In this document: piece by piece, positions 33,118 to 41,952 of the stretch
How positions within the stretch are numbered: position 1 is the stretch's first letter
Layout of the letters: each line of letters starts with the position of its first letter
Source of the DNA: Mycolicibacterium sp. CBMA 247
GTDB lineage: Bacteria; Actinomycetota; Actinomycetes; Mycobacteriales; Mycobacteriaceae
Assembly: GCF_009729095.1 (NCBI RefSeq)
Contig: NZ_VTGX01000003.1
Span: 682,001-746,000 of the forward strand
Length of the DNA: 64,000 bases
Direction: 5' to 3'
Translations under genes and position numbers: made by a program
The notes under the pieces: generated by a model
What the model was told of the DNA's origin: nothing
Database searches by the model: none
What the model saw: the letters and a program-made list of their open reading frames with translations, nothing else

Positions 33118-34806
33118 GTGACGGATCCCGCTCAGACCGAACCGTATTACCGGCTCGGGTCCTATCACCGGCCGACGGACACCCCGTCGCCGCCGGCACA
33201 GATCTGGTTCGACCGCGGCATGGTGTGGGCGTACGCCTTCAACCACGAAGAAGCCATCCGCTGCTTCGAACGCGCGCTGAAGCTCGACCCGGAATTCGCA
33301 CTCGCCCGTTGGGGCATCGCCTATGCGGTGGGCCCGAACTACAACAAGGCCTGGGACGCCTTCGACCCCACGGACCTGAGCACATCGCTCGCCCGGGCCC
33401 GCACCGAACTCGAGCGCGCCGCGACCGGCCGCGCATCGACGCTGGAACGCGACCTGATCTCGGCTCTGCACAAGCGATTTCCGACCGCCGACCCCGACGA
33501 CGCCGAATCCCTGACGGCCGGCCACGCCGACTACGCCGACGCGATGACGGTACTGGCCCAGGGCTATCCCGAGGATGTCGACGTGCAGGCGCTGGCCGCC
33601 GACGCCCTGCTCAACGTGACCGCGTGGGCATTGTGGGACGGCCGCACCGGTGAGCCCGCCCCGGGGTCCCGGGTGGTGGAGGCGAAACGAATCCTCGATG
33701 CCGCACTGGCCACCGGTGCCGGCCGGCAACACCCCGGGGTGCTGCATCTGTACATCCACGCCATGGAGATGTCGAACACGCCGCAGGCCGCGCTGCCGGC
33801 CGCCGATCTGCTGCGCGGGTTGGTGCCCGACGCCGGGCATCTGCAACACATGGCCAGCCACATCGACGTGCTGTGCGGCGACTACCGCAATTCGGTGACA
33901 GCCAATCTTGCTGCGGTACACGCAGATAGGAAGTTCGTCGCACGTGAGGGCGCTCTGAATTTCTACTCGCTCTACCGTGCCCACGACCTGCATTTCGTGG
34001 TGTATTCGGCGATGTTCGAGGGTAGTTCGCACATCGCGCTGAACGCAGCGCACGAACTGGCCGCTCAACTCACCCCCGACGTGCTCTCGGTGGAGACACC
34101 GCCGATGGCGGACTGGCTGGAGGCCTTCGTCCCGCTGCGCGTCCACGTGCTGGTGCGGTTCGGGCGGTGGGACGATCTGATCGCCGAACCGCTGCCTTCC
34201 GATCCCGACCTGTACTGCACGACGACCGCGACTATCCACTACGGCCGCGGCGTCGCGTATGCAGCCAGCGGGCAGGTGGAGCAGGCCCGCGCCGAGCGGG
34301 ACAGATTCACCGCGGCCTACCGGCGCATACCCGGCTCGCGCTACCTGTTCAACAACACCAGCCTGGATATCCTGGCGATCGCCGAGCAGATGCTCAACGG
34401 CGAAATCGCTTATCGGGAAGGTGATTACGACACAGCCTTCACCTACTTGCGCCGGGCCATCGAACTCGACGACGCACTGCCCTACGACGAACCCTGGGGG
34501 TGGATGCAGCCGACCCGACACGCCTACGGCGCGCTACTGCTCGAACAGGGCCACATCGAGGAAGCCGCCCGCGTCTATGCGGCCGATCTGGGCCTGGATC
34601 CCACATTGCGCCGATCCAGCCACCATCCGAACAACGTGTGGAGTCTGCACGGCTACCACGAGTGTCTCCGCCGACTCGGCCGTGACGCCGAGGCCACCAT
34701 CATCGGCCAGCAACTGGAGTTGGCCCTGGCGCGTGCCGATGTCCCGGTCCGGGCCTCCTGCGCCTGCCGGCTGGAGCCGGCGAATCCCTGTTGCGGCGGC
34801 GACTGA
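33118..34806 (+). CDS. TPR-repeat protein with cysteine-rich tail
   Basis: This soluble 562-residue protein is mostly helical with tetratricopeptide-like repeats, clearest at residues ~30-70 (AYAFNHEEAIRCFERALKLD) and ~425-480 (EIAYREGDYDTAFTYLRRAIELD, then GALLLEQGHIEEAARVY). The last 15 residues hold four cysteines in CAC-x8-CC (CACRLEPANPCCGGD), which could bind a metal. Similar proteins are found in actinobacteria and proteobacteria as uncharacterised TPR proteins; function unknown. GTG at 33118 is the start. The 30-base gap to the deaminase gene suggests an operon. Confidence 0.8.
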   Translation: MTDPAQTEPYYRLGSYHRPTDTPSPPAQIWFDRGMVWAYAFNHEEAIRCFERALKLDPEFALARWGIAYAVGPNYNKAWDAFDPTDLSTSLARARTELERAATGRASTLERDLISALHKRFPTADPDDAESLTAGHADYADAMTVLAQGYPEDVDVQALAADALLNVTAWALWDGRTGEPAPGSRVVEAKRILDAALATGAGRQHPGVLHLYIHAMEMSNTPQAALPAADLLRGLVPDAGHLQHMASHIDVLCGDYRNSVTANLAAVHADRKFVAREGALNFYSLYRAHDLHFVVYSAMFEGSSHIALNAAHELAAQLTPDVLSVETPPMADWLEAFVPLRVHVLVRFGRWDDLIAEPLPSDPDLYCTTTATIHYGRGVAYAASGQVEQARAERDRFTAAYRRIPGSRYLFNNTSLDILAIAEQMLNGEIAYREGDYDTAFTYLRRAIELDDALPYDEPWGWMQPTRHAYGALLLEQGHIEEAARVYAADLGLDPTLRRSSHHPNNVWSLHGYHECLRRLGRDAEATIIGQQLELALARADVPVRASCACRLEPANPCCGGD

Positions 34807-34836
34807 TCCGCGTCGTCACGGGCGTAAACTCGCCCG

Positions 34837-35325
34837 GTGGCGATCAGCGAGAACGACCTCGGTCACCTGCGCAAATGTGTCGAGTTGGCCCGCGAAGCAC
34901 TCGACGACGGTGACGAACCGTTCGGATCGATCCTGGTCGATGACACCGGAACGACGGTGTTCACCGACCGCAACCGGGTCAAAGGCGGCGACGCCACCCA
35001 GCATCCCGAATTCGCCATCGCCCGTTGGGCCGTGGAACACCTGAGACCCCAGGATCGGGCCCGCGCCACGGTGTACACCTCCGGTGAGCACTGCCCGATG
35101 TGCTCCGCTGCGCATGCCTGGGTGGGGCTGGGCCGCATCGTCTACGCCACCTCCTCGGCACAGCTCAGCGGCTGGCTCGCCGAATGGGGTGCCGCGGCCG
35201 GCCCCGTGGCGCCGCTGCCCATCACCACGGTGGCTCCCGGCGTCGATGTGGACGGCCCGGCCCCCGTGCTGGCCGAGGCGATGCAAGAGCTGTACGCGGC
35301 GAAGTTTCGACGTGGCAGTGCCTGA
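34837..35325 (+). CDS. Nucleoside/guanine deaminase-like zinc protein
   Basis: This 162-residue protein has the cytidine/deoxycytidylate deaminase-like fold: HPEFAIARWA supplies the His ligand and catalytic Glu (a variant of HAE), and GEHCPMCSAAHAW supplies the two zinc cysteines. The overall arrangement is that of guanine deaminase/tRNA adenosine deaminase-like proteins, but the usual P-C-x-M-C is seen as HCPMC and substrate residues cannot be assigned. GTG at 34837. The next gene starts 14 bases before its stop, so they are coupled. Confidence 0.88.
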   Translation: MAISENDLGHLRKCVELAREALDDGDEPFGSILVDDTGTTVFTDRNRVKGGDATQHPEFAIARWAVEHLRPQDRARATVYTSGEHCPMCSAAHAWVGLGRIVYATSSAQLSGWLAEWGAAAGPVAPLPITTVAPGVDVDGPAPVLAEAMQELYAAKFRRGSA

Positions 35326-36625
35326 GCCCGCGTGGGTTGCGCACGCCATCTGGTGGCAGCTCTATCCCCTGGGCTTCGTGGGCGCGTTTCCCGCCGACCG
35401 GCCGCCGTCTGCCGACGAACACCGGTTGCGGCGGATGGTCGGGTGGCTCGATCACGCCGTGCAGCTCGGCGCCTCCGGCATCGCGCTCGGCCCGATCTTC
35501 GCGTCACGAACCCACGGCTACGACACCACTGACCACTTCCGCATCGACCCGCGCCTGGGGGATGACGACGATTTCGATCACCTCGTGTCCGAGGCCCGCC
35601 GGCGCGGATTGCGCGTCCTGCTCGACGGCGTGTTCAACCACGTGGGTACCGACTTTGCCCAGTATCGCCAGGCCCTCGACGGCGGACCCGAACACCCGGC
35701 CTCGAGCTGGTTTCGCCGCCGTATCAACACCTCTCGGTTCGATACGTTCGAGGGACATGACGAGCTGATCGCACTCAACCACGACGAGCCCGCAGTGGCC
35801 GACTACACCACCGCGGTGCTGCGGCACTGGCTGGACCGGGGCGCCGACGGCTGGCGCCTCGACGCCGCGTATGCGGTACCCGATCGCTTCTGGGCACAGG
35901 TGCTGCCTTCGGTGCGAGAGCAGTACCCCGAAGCCTGGTTCGTCGGCGAGGTGATCCACGGCGACTATTCCGCGACCGTTCACGCGTCCACCTTCGACTC
36001 GGTGACCCAATACGAACTCTGGAAGGCCATCTGGAGCAGCCTCAACGACGGAAACTTCCACGAACTGGACTGGGCACTCAAGCGGCACAACGACTTCCTC
36101 GGCACATTCGTACCGCTGACCTTCATCGGCAATCACGACGTCACCCGGATCGCCAGCCAGTTGCAGCATTCCGCGCATGTCGAGCACGCGCTGGTGGTGC
36201 TGCTGACCACCGGCGGGACCCCGAGCATCTACGCCGGCGACGAGTCCGCCTACCGCGGCGTGAAAGAGGAGCGCCGCGGCGGCGATGACGCCGTTCGACC
36301 TGAATTCTCCACTCCCCCAGATGATTCCGATGCGCTGCGGCTGCACCAGTATCTGATCGGACTGCGCCGGCGCCATCCGTGGCTGCACACCGCGACCACG
36401 TCACCGTTGCTGCTGACAAATACGCAGTACGTGTACCGGACGAGCGCCGGCCCCGAGTCCCTGATCGTCGCGCTCAACGTCGACGACGCTGCGCTGCCGT
36501 TGTCGTTGCCCGATCTCGGGGTGGCGTCGGGCCGGGTGATCGCGGGTTCGGGTGCGCCGCCGCCCGACGAGGTCGCCCGGACAGAGGTTCCCCCGCACGG
36601 CTGGCTGATCATCGAGCCGCGGTGA
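35312..36625 (+). CDS. GH13 alpha-amylase-family glycosidase
   Basis: This 437-residue enzyme has the four conserved GH13 regions in order: DGVFNHVG (region I), GWRLDAAY with the nucleophile Asp (II), GEVIHG with the acid Glu (III) and FIGNHDVTR with the third Asp (IV). There is no signal peptide, so it works in the cytoplasm on short alpha-glucans, trehalose-linked sugars or glycogen pieces. The start is GTG at 35312 or 35318; both overlap the deaminase gene. The 3' end overlaps the convergent DUF1810-like gene by 17 bases. Confidence 0.92.
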   Translation: MAVPEPAWVAHAIWWQLYPLGFVGAFPADRPPSADEHRLRRMVGWLDHAVQLGASGIALGPIFASRTHGYDTTDHFRIDPRLGDDDDFDHLVSEARRRGLRVLLDGVFNHVGTDFAQYRQALDGGPEHPASSWFRRRINTSRFDTFEGHDELIALNHDEPAVADYTTAVLRHWLDRGADGWRLDAAYAVPDRFWAQVLPSVREQYPEAWFVGEVIHGDYSATVHASTFDSVTQYELWKAIWSSLNDGNFHELDWALKRHNDFLGTFVPLTFIGNHDVTRIASQLQHSAHVEHALVVLLTTGGTPSIYAGDESAYRGVKEERRGGDDAVRPEFSTPPDDSDALRLHQYLIGLRRRHPWLHTATTSPLLLTNTQYVYRTSAGPESLIVALNVDDAALPLSLPDLGVASGRVIAGSGAPPPDEVARTEVPPHGWLIIEPR

Positions 36626-37049
36626 GCATTTCGAGGGTTACCGGATCGGTGTCCCCGCCGTAGAACCGATCGAGCACTGCCACGAATTCGGCATTGTCTT
36701 CGGTGACCTCCGCGAACAACGTCATGGACGAGCGGACCTTCAAACAGTCCGGCCAACCGAACACCTCGTCCGCCGTCCGACCGTCGATCTGCGCAACCAG
36801 CCGAGCGCATTCCCGCAACCGGGGACCCAGGACGTCGTGAACGAGGTAGGCGCTCGCCTCCTGCCGCGATGCGATGCCGTAGTGGTGGGCGGTCGAGCTA
36901 CGGCCGAGCCCGCGTAGCTGCGGGAAGATGAACCAGATCCAGTGACTGCGCTTGCGGCCGTCCCGCAACTCGGCGAGCACCGTCGGGTAGACGCGCTCCT
37001 GGGCTTCGGTGAAGCGACGCAGATCAAACAGATCATCCGCGGTGACCAT
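36609..37049 (-). CDS. DUF1810-family protein
   Basis: This 146-residue cytosolic protein has the family features FTEAQERVYPTVLAELRDGRKRSHWIWFIFPQLRG (about residues 13-47), YGIASRQEASAYLVH and DVLGPRLRECA. DUF1810 proteins have a calpastatin-like annotation in some databases and are related to NADAR-like folds; the function is not settled. The ATG at 37049 is used. It diverges from the cyclase-like gene at 37141. Confidence 0.92.
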   Translation of the reverse strand: MVTADDLFDLRRFTEAQERVYPTVLAELRDGRKRSHWIWFIFPQLRGLGRSSTAHHYGIASRQEASAYLVHDVLGPRLRECARLVAQIDGRTADEVFGWPDCLKVRSSMTLFAEVTEDNAEFVAVLDRFYGGDTDPVTLEMLTAAR

Positions 37050-37140
37050 ACGTCAAATAGCGTACAGATCCCCTGCCCCGGCGACGATTTCAGGCGAAAA
37101 CTCGCGGTGGGCGGTTTGTCGCAGCTAATGTTCCCTTCCA

Positions 37141-39309
37141 ATGACGACCGCACCCGAAACCCCGGCCCCCGAAGCGCCTCCGCACAAACCGAGACACCCG
37201 CGCCGCCGCGTCCTGTCCCGGATCAGCATCCAGTCCAAACTGCTCGCCATGTTGCTGATCACCAGCGTGCTGTCAGCGTCGGTGGTCGGTTTCATCGGCT
37301 ATCAGTCCGGTCGGAGTTCGTTGCGCGACGCGGTATTCGACCGGCTGACCGAGGTGCGTTCGGCACAGGCGCGCCAGCTGGAGGCCGAGTTCCGATATCT
37401 GCGGGACTCCCTGGTCGTCTACACCAGAGGGACGACCGCCACCGAAGCCGCCCGGGCGTTCACCGCCGGATTCGACCAGCTCAACGACGCTGTGGTGACA
37501 CCGGTCCAGCAGCAGGCGATCGCTGACTACTACCACAATCAATTCGCCAAGGCCGAGGATGCGCAGACCGGCAACGAGACTGATGTGTCGGCGCTGCTGC
37601 CCACCTCCAATTCTCAGAAGTATTTGCAGGCCAACTACATGGCCCCGTTCAACGACTGGGACGTTTCGCTGAAGTTTTCTGATGCCCGCGACGGCAGCGC
37701 CTGGTCGGCGGCCTGCGCGCGGTTCAACGACTACTTCCGGACCATCGTCAATCGGTTCAAGTTCGAGGACGCCCTGCTCCTGGATACCCGGGGCAATGTG
37801 GTCTACAGCGCCTACAAGGGCGTCGACCTGGGCACCAACGTCTACACCGGGCCGTTCAGGGGCGGCGGCCTGACCGAGGCGTACCGCCGGGCAATGGCAG
37901 CCAACGCCGTGGACTACGTCGAGGTCACCGACTTCGGCAACTATCAGCCGGCCTCCACCCCAACCGCCTGGATGCTGTCCCCGATCGGCAACGAGGGTCG
38001 GGTGGAAGGGGTGCTGGCCCTGCAGTTCCCGATCAGCGGCGTGAACCGGATCATGACCGCCGACAGGCACTGGGAAGAAGCCGGCATGGGCAAGACCGGC
38101 GAAACCTTCCTCATCGGATCGGACGGCCTGATGCGGTCAGTGTCCCGGCAGTTCGCCCAGGATCGGGAACGCTACCGCGAGGATGTCATCGCCGCGGGGA
38201 CGCCGCCGGATGTCGCGGACGCGGCGATCCGCCAAGGCGGCACCACGCTGGTCCAGCCGATCACCAGCGAGGCGGGCCGGCGGGCCGAGCGCGGCCAGAC
38301 CGGAACCGTGATCGCCACCGACTATCTCGGACACGAAGTGCTGCAGTCGTACGCCCCGGTGGAAATGGCCGGCCTGAATTGGGCGATGGTGGCCAAGATC
38401 GATACCACCGAAGCCTTCGCCCCGGTGACGGCATTCACCCGGACCCTGGTGCTCTCGACGGTGGCGATGATCTTCATCGTGTGTATAGCGGCCGTTGGGC
38501 TGGCCCGGTTCTTCGTACGGCCGATCCGGCGACTGGAGGCCGGCGCCCAGCAGATCAGCTCGGGCGACTACGGGGTATCACTACCGGTGCTGTCCCGCGA
38601 CGAGTTCGGCGACCTGACAGTCGCCTTCAACGACATGAGCAGAAACCTGCGAATCAAGGAGGATCTGCTCGAGGAGCAGCGCAACGAGAACGACCGGCTG
38701 CTGCGGTCGATGATGCCCGAGCCGGTGGTCCAGCGGTACCGCGAGGGCGAGGAGACCATCGCCCAGGATCACCAGAACGTGAGCGTCATCTTCGCCGACT
38801 TCATCGGCCTCGACGAGCTGTCCACCGATCTGAGCTCCGATGAGCTGCTGGCCATCGTCAACAAGCTGGTGCGCCAGTTCGACGCCGCCGCGGACAAACT
38901 CGGCATCGAGCAGGTGCGGACCCTGCACAACGGCTACCTGGCCAGCTGCGGCCTGACCGTACCCAGGATCGACAATGTCCGCCGCACGGTGGATTTCGCG
39001 GTGGAGATGCACCGCATCGTGGACCGGTTCCGGACCGAATCCGGCTACGACCTCAAGCTACGGGCCGGCATCGACACCGGCACCGTGAGCAGCGGCCTGG
39101 TCGGCCGGTCCAGCCTGGCCTATGACATGTGGGGTTCGGCGGTGGATCTGGCCTACCAAGTACAGAGTGGCGCACCGCAATCCGGGATCTATGTGTCCGG
39201 CCGGGTGCATGACGCGACCCAGGATGTCCGGCAGTACACGGCGGCCGGATCTATCACCGTCGCCGACGCCGAGGAACCCATTTGGCGGCTCGCGGAGCGT
39301 CAGCCGTGA
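37141..39309 (+). CDS. Membrane class III cyclase homologue with degenerate active site
   Basis: This 722-residue protein has a transmembrane helix at ~35-55, an extracytoplasmic dCache-like sensor (~60-430), a second helix at ~436-462, a HAMP domain (~462-515) and a class III nucleotide cyclase domain (~540-715). Only one metal Asp is in place (Asp553 in FADFIG). The second metal Asp is Asn597 (TLHNGYLASCG), the purine-selecting Lys is Arg593, and the transition-state Asn and Arg are Asp669 and Gln673 (WGSAVDLAYQ). It is therefore probably inactive as a cyclase and may act as a sensor. M. tuberculosis Rv2435c-Rv2434c has the same two-gene order. Its stop overlaps the next start by 4 bases. 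Confidence 0.9.
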   Translation: MTTAPETPAPEAPPHKPRHPRRRVLSRISIQSKLLAMLLITSVLSASVVGFIGYQSGRSSLRDAVFDRLTEVRSAQARQLEAEFRYLRDSLVVYTRGTTATEAARAFTAGFDQLNDAVVTPVQQQAIADYYHNQFAKAEDAQTGNETDVSALLPTSNSQKYLQANYMAPFNDWDVSLKFSDARDGSAWSAACARFNDYFRTIVNRFKFEDALLLDTRGNVVYSAYKGVDLGTNVYTGPFRGGGLTEAYRRAMAANAVDYVEVTDFGNYQPASTPTAWMLSPIGNEGRVEGVLALQFPISGVNRIMTADRHWEEAGMGKTGETFLIGSDGLMRSVSRQFAQDRERYREDVIAAGTPPDVADAAIRQGGTTLVQPITSEAGRRAERGQTGTVIATDYLGHEVLQSYAPVEMAGLNWAMVAKIDTTEAFAPVTAFTRTLVLSTVAMIFIVCIAAVGLARFFVRPIRRLEAGAQQISSGDYGVSLPVLSRDEFGDLTVAFNDMSRNLRIKEDLLEEQRNENDRLLRSMMPEPVVQRYREGEETIAQDHQNVSVIFADFIGLDELSTDLSSDELLAIVNKLVRQFDAAADKLGIEQVRTLHNGYLASCGLTVPRIDNVRRTVDFAVEMHRIVDRFRTESGYDLKLRAGIDTGTVSSGLVGRSSLAYDMWGSAVDLAYQVQSGAPQSGIYVSGRVHDATQDVRQYTAAGSITVADAEEPIWRLAERQP

Positions 39310-40706
39310 GAAGCGTGCTGGACGCCGACTGGTTCTACTGGGCGCTGGCGGTCGCGATCGGGTTGCCGGTCGGGCTGGTGCTGCTGACCGAGCTGCACAA
39401 CGCGCTGACCCGCCGCGGCAGCTACCTGGCCCGGCCGGTCGGGCTGCTGCGCAACTACATTCTCCCGCTGGGCGCGCTGCTGATCCTGCTGGTGAAAGGC
39501 GGCGACATCTCGGGCGAGGCCACCACCGTGCGCATCATCGCCACGGCGTTCGGCTTCGTCGTGCTGATCCTGCTGTTGTCCGGGCTCAACGCCGCCCTGT
39601 TCCAGGGCGCTCCAGAAGGCAGCTGGCGCAAGCGAATCCCGTCGATTTTCCTCGACGTGGCGCGGTTTGCGCTGATCGCGATCGGCGTCGGGATGATCTT
39701 CGCGTACGTCTGGGGCGCCAATGTCGGTGGCTTGTTCACGGCGCTGGGTGTCACCTCGATCGTGCTCGGCCTCGCGCTGCAGAATGCCGTGGGCCAGATC
39801 ATCTCGGGCCTGCTGCTGCTGTTCGAGCAGCCGTTCCAGCTCGGCGACTGGCTCGACACCCCGTCGGCACGCGGACGGGTCGTCGAAGTCAACTGGCGGG
39901 CAACGCATATCGACACCGGCAGCGGTATGCAGATCATGCCCAACTCGGTGCTGGCCGGGGCGTCGTTCACCAACCTGAGCCGGCCCGAGTTGTCGCACTC
40001 GCTGAGCATCGTCAGCGCGTTCGGCACGTCGGATGCACCGGACCGGGTGTGCGAGTTGCTCACGCAGACGGCTGTGCAGCTGCCGCAGCGCCGCAGTGGA
40101 GCGGTGGCAAAGGCGGTCCCACTGGGCGGCAATCAGTACAAGACCACGATCCCACTGCGCACCCCGGCCGACGACGCTGCCGCCCGGGCCACGTTCCTTC
40201 GCTGGATCTGGTACGCGGCGCGTCGTGCCGAACTGCACCTGGACGGTGTCGATGACGAATTCGCCAGTGCGGAGCGAGTAGACAAGGCGGTCAGGCAGGT
40301 CGCCCCCACCTTGCGGCTCAGCCACACCGAGCAACAGGAGTTGCTCAGCCACGCCACGTTGACCCGTTTCGGTGCGGACGAGGCCATCCAGGCCGCCGGT
40401 GAGATACCCGGGCAGATGACTTTCATCGTGCAGGGTCAGGTGCAGGTGACGGTGGTCGGTGACGGCGGCGCCGTGGTTCCGGTCCGGGTCCTCGACGAGG
40501 GTGAGTTTCTCGGCCAGACGACGCTGACCCGGGAGGGCTCGCTGGCGTCGGCCTATGCGCTCGGGGAAACCACCGTGCTCCAGGTCGACAGGGACTTCCT
40601 GGAGGAACTGGTGCTGCGCAACCCCCGGCTGCTGCACGAGATCGGTCGGGCGATCGAGGAGCGCCGGGCCAACGTCAAGAAGGCGCTCACCGCGGCCGCA
40701 CGTTGA
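39306..40706 (+). CDS. MscS-type mechanosensitive channel with cyclic-nucleotide-binding domain
   Basis: This 466-residue protein has four transmembrane helices (residues ~10-150), an MscS pore and beta domain (~130-240, with GVTSIVLGLALQNAVGQIISG and FEQPFQLGDWL), an alpha-beta portion, and a C-terminal cNMP-binding domain (~335-440, with FGADEAIQAAGEIPGQMTFIV and VLDEGEFLGQTTL). The phosphate-binding cassette is shortened at GEFLGQ compared with the classic FGELAL...RAA, so nucleotide binding is uncertain. GTG at 39306 lies in GTGA overlapping the upstream cyclase stop, so the two proteins are made together and may form one signalling unit. Rv2434c is the likely counterpart. Confidence 0.92.
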   Translation: MRSVLDADWFYWALAVAIGLPVGLVLLTELHNALTRRGSYLARPVGLLRNYILPLGALLILLVKGGDISGEATTVRIIATAFGFVVLILLLSGLNAALFQGAPEGSWRKRIPSIFLDVARFALIAIGVGMIFAYVWGANVGGLFTALGVTSIVLGLALQNAVGQIISGLLLLFEQPFQLGDWLDTPSARGRVVEVNWRATHIDTGSGMQIMPNSVLAGASFTNLSRPELSHSLSIVSAFGTSDAPDRVCELLTQTAVQLPQRRSGAVAKAVPLGGNQYKTTIPLRTPADDAAARATFLRWIWYAARRAELHLDGVDDEFASAERVDKAVRQVAPTLRLSHTEQQELLSHATLTRFGADEAIQAAGEIPGQMTFIVQGQVQVTVVGDGGAVVPVRVLDEGEFLGQTTLTREGSLASAYALGETTVLQVDRDFLEELVLRNPRLLHEIGRAIEERRANVKKALTAAAR

Positions 40707-40858
40707 GGGTCTCGGCGCCGAGTTCCAATCGTTAGTCAACCGCGATCTACAAAACCGGTGTTGTGACGGCTGTGACTGGTGTGGCGCGTGGTTCACTTTG
40801 CTCGCAAAGCGACAGCAAATGCTTGTGGCATGTGAAGAAAGGTGGGTTGGTAGCCGTT

Positions 40859-41875
40859 ATGAAGTTCCTCGGAAACATGCGTGGCACAGCAGGTTCTGCG
40901 CCGAAGATGTGGCTGCGCCGGTTGATGGTTGGAGCCCTGGCGGCATTGGCCCTGCCCGGGTTGATCGGGATCGTCGGCGGGTCGGCCAGCGCCGGCGCGT
41001 TCTCCCGCCCCGGTCTGCCGGTCGAATACCTCGACGTGTTCTCGCCGTCGATGAACCGCGACATCCGCGTGCAGTTCCAGGGCGGCGGGCCGCACGCGGT
41101 CTACCTGCTCGATGGCCTGCGCGCCCAGGACGACTACAACGGCTGGGACATCAACACCCCGGCGTTCGAGTGGTACAACGGCTCCGGCCTGTCGACGATC
41201 ATGCCGGTCGGTGGACAGTCCAGCTTCTACACCGACTGGTACCAGCCCTCGAAGGGCAACGGCCAGGACTACACCTACAAGTGGGAGACCTTCCTGACCC
41301 AGGAACTCCCGGCCTGGCTGGCCACCAACCGTGGCGTGTCGCAGACCGGTAACGCGGTCGTCGGTATCTCGATGGCGGGCAGCGCGGCACTGACCTACGC
41401 GATCCATCACCCGCAGCAGTTCATCTATGCCGGAACGCTTTCGGGCTTCCTGAACCCGTCCGAGGGCTGGTGGCCCATGCTGATCGGGCTGGCGATGAAC
41501 GACGCGGGCGGATACAACGCCGAGAGCATGTGGGGTCCTTCGACCGACCCGGCGTGGAAGCGCAATGACCCGATGGTGAATATCAACCAGCTGGTCGCCA
41601 ACAACACCCGCCTCTGGATTTACTGCGGCACCGGAACCCCGTCGGATCTCGACTCCGGGACCAACGGCGGCAACCTGATGGCGGCCCAGTTCCTCGAAGG
41701 ACTGACGCTGCGCACCAACATCAGCTTCCGGGACAACTACATCGCCGCCGGCGGCACAAACGGGGTGTTCAACTTCCCGGCCAACGGCACCCACAGCTGG
41801 GGCTACTGGGGACAGCAGCTGCAGCAGATGAAGCCCGATATCCAGCGGGTGCTCGGCGCTCAGTCCGCCGCTTAA
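40859..41875 (+). CDS. Antigen 85-family mycolyltransferase/esterase
   Basis: This 338-residue secreted protein has a long signal peptide (residues ~1-45, ending ASAGA) and a mature domain beginning FSRPGLPVEYLDVFSPSMNRDI, as in antigen 85. Conserved segments include QGGGPHAVYLLDGLRAQDDYNGWDINTPAF (within residues ~75-105), nucleophile Ser in GISMAGSAAL, GLAMNDAGGYNAESMWGP and the catalytic His in NGTHSWGYWG. Ag85 proteins move mycolic acids onto arabinogalactan and trehalose. The SMAGS motif is closest to FbpB, but I do not assign a subtype. ATG at 40859 is used. A hairpin terminator follows. Confidence 0.93.
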   Translation: MKFLGNMRGTAGSAPKMWLRRLMVGALAALALPGLIGIVGGSASAGAFSRPGLPVEYLDVFSPSMNRDIRVQFQGGGPHAVYLLDGLRAQDDYNGWDINTPAFEWYNGSGLSTIMPVGGQSSFYTDWYQPSKGNGQDYTYKWETFLTQELPAWLATNRGVSQTGNAVVGISMAGSAALTYAIHHPQQFIYAGTLSGFLNPSEGWWPMLIGLAMNDAGGYNAESMWGPSTDPAWKRNDPMVNINQLVANNTRLWIYCGTGTPSDLDSGTNGGNLMAAQFLEGLTLRTNISFRDNYIAAGGTNGVFNFPANGTHSWGYWGQQLQQMKPDIQRVLGAQSAA

Positions 41876-41889
41876 AGATCCACCCACCC

Positions 41890-41924
41890 AGGGAGCCTGT
41901 CGTTACCCCAACGGCAGGCTCCCT
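41890..41924 (+). terminator. Hairpin terminator after the mycolyltransferase gene
   Basis: AGGGAGCCTGTCGTT (41890-41904) pairs with AACGGCAGGCTCCCT (41910-41924) across a 5-base loop; the 15-base stem has only one G-T pair. The following GCTTGTGTG is only weakly T-rich, as is common for mycobacterial terminators. It is 15 bases after the stop codon. Confidence 0.8.
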
Positions 41925-41952
41925 GCTTGTGTGCGGTAGTAGGTTGGTGAGG

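Noticed and set aside
40711..40722. Perfect palindrome CTCGGCGCCGAG after the MscS gene
   Set aside because: With no loop it cannot form a terminator hairpin and it has no T-tract; a 12-base palindrome in GC-rich DNA can arise by chance.
39300..40796. 498-residue minus-strand ORF opposite the MscS gene
   Set aside because: Antisense shadow with Gln/Arg/Asp-rich sequence; the plus strand encodes a well-supported channel.
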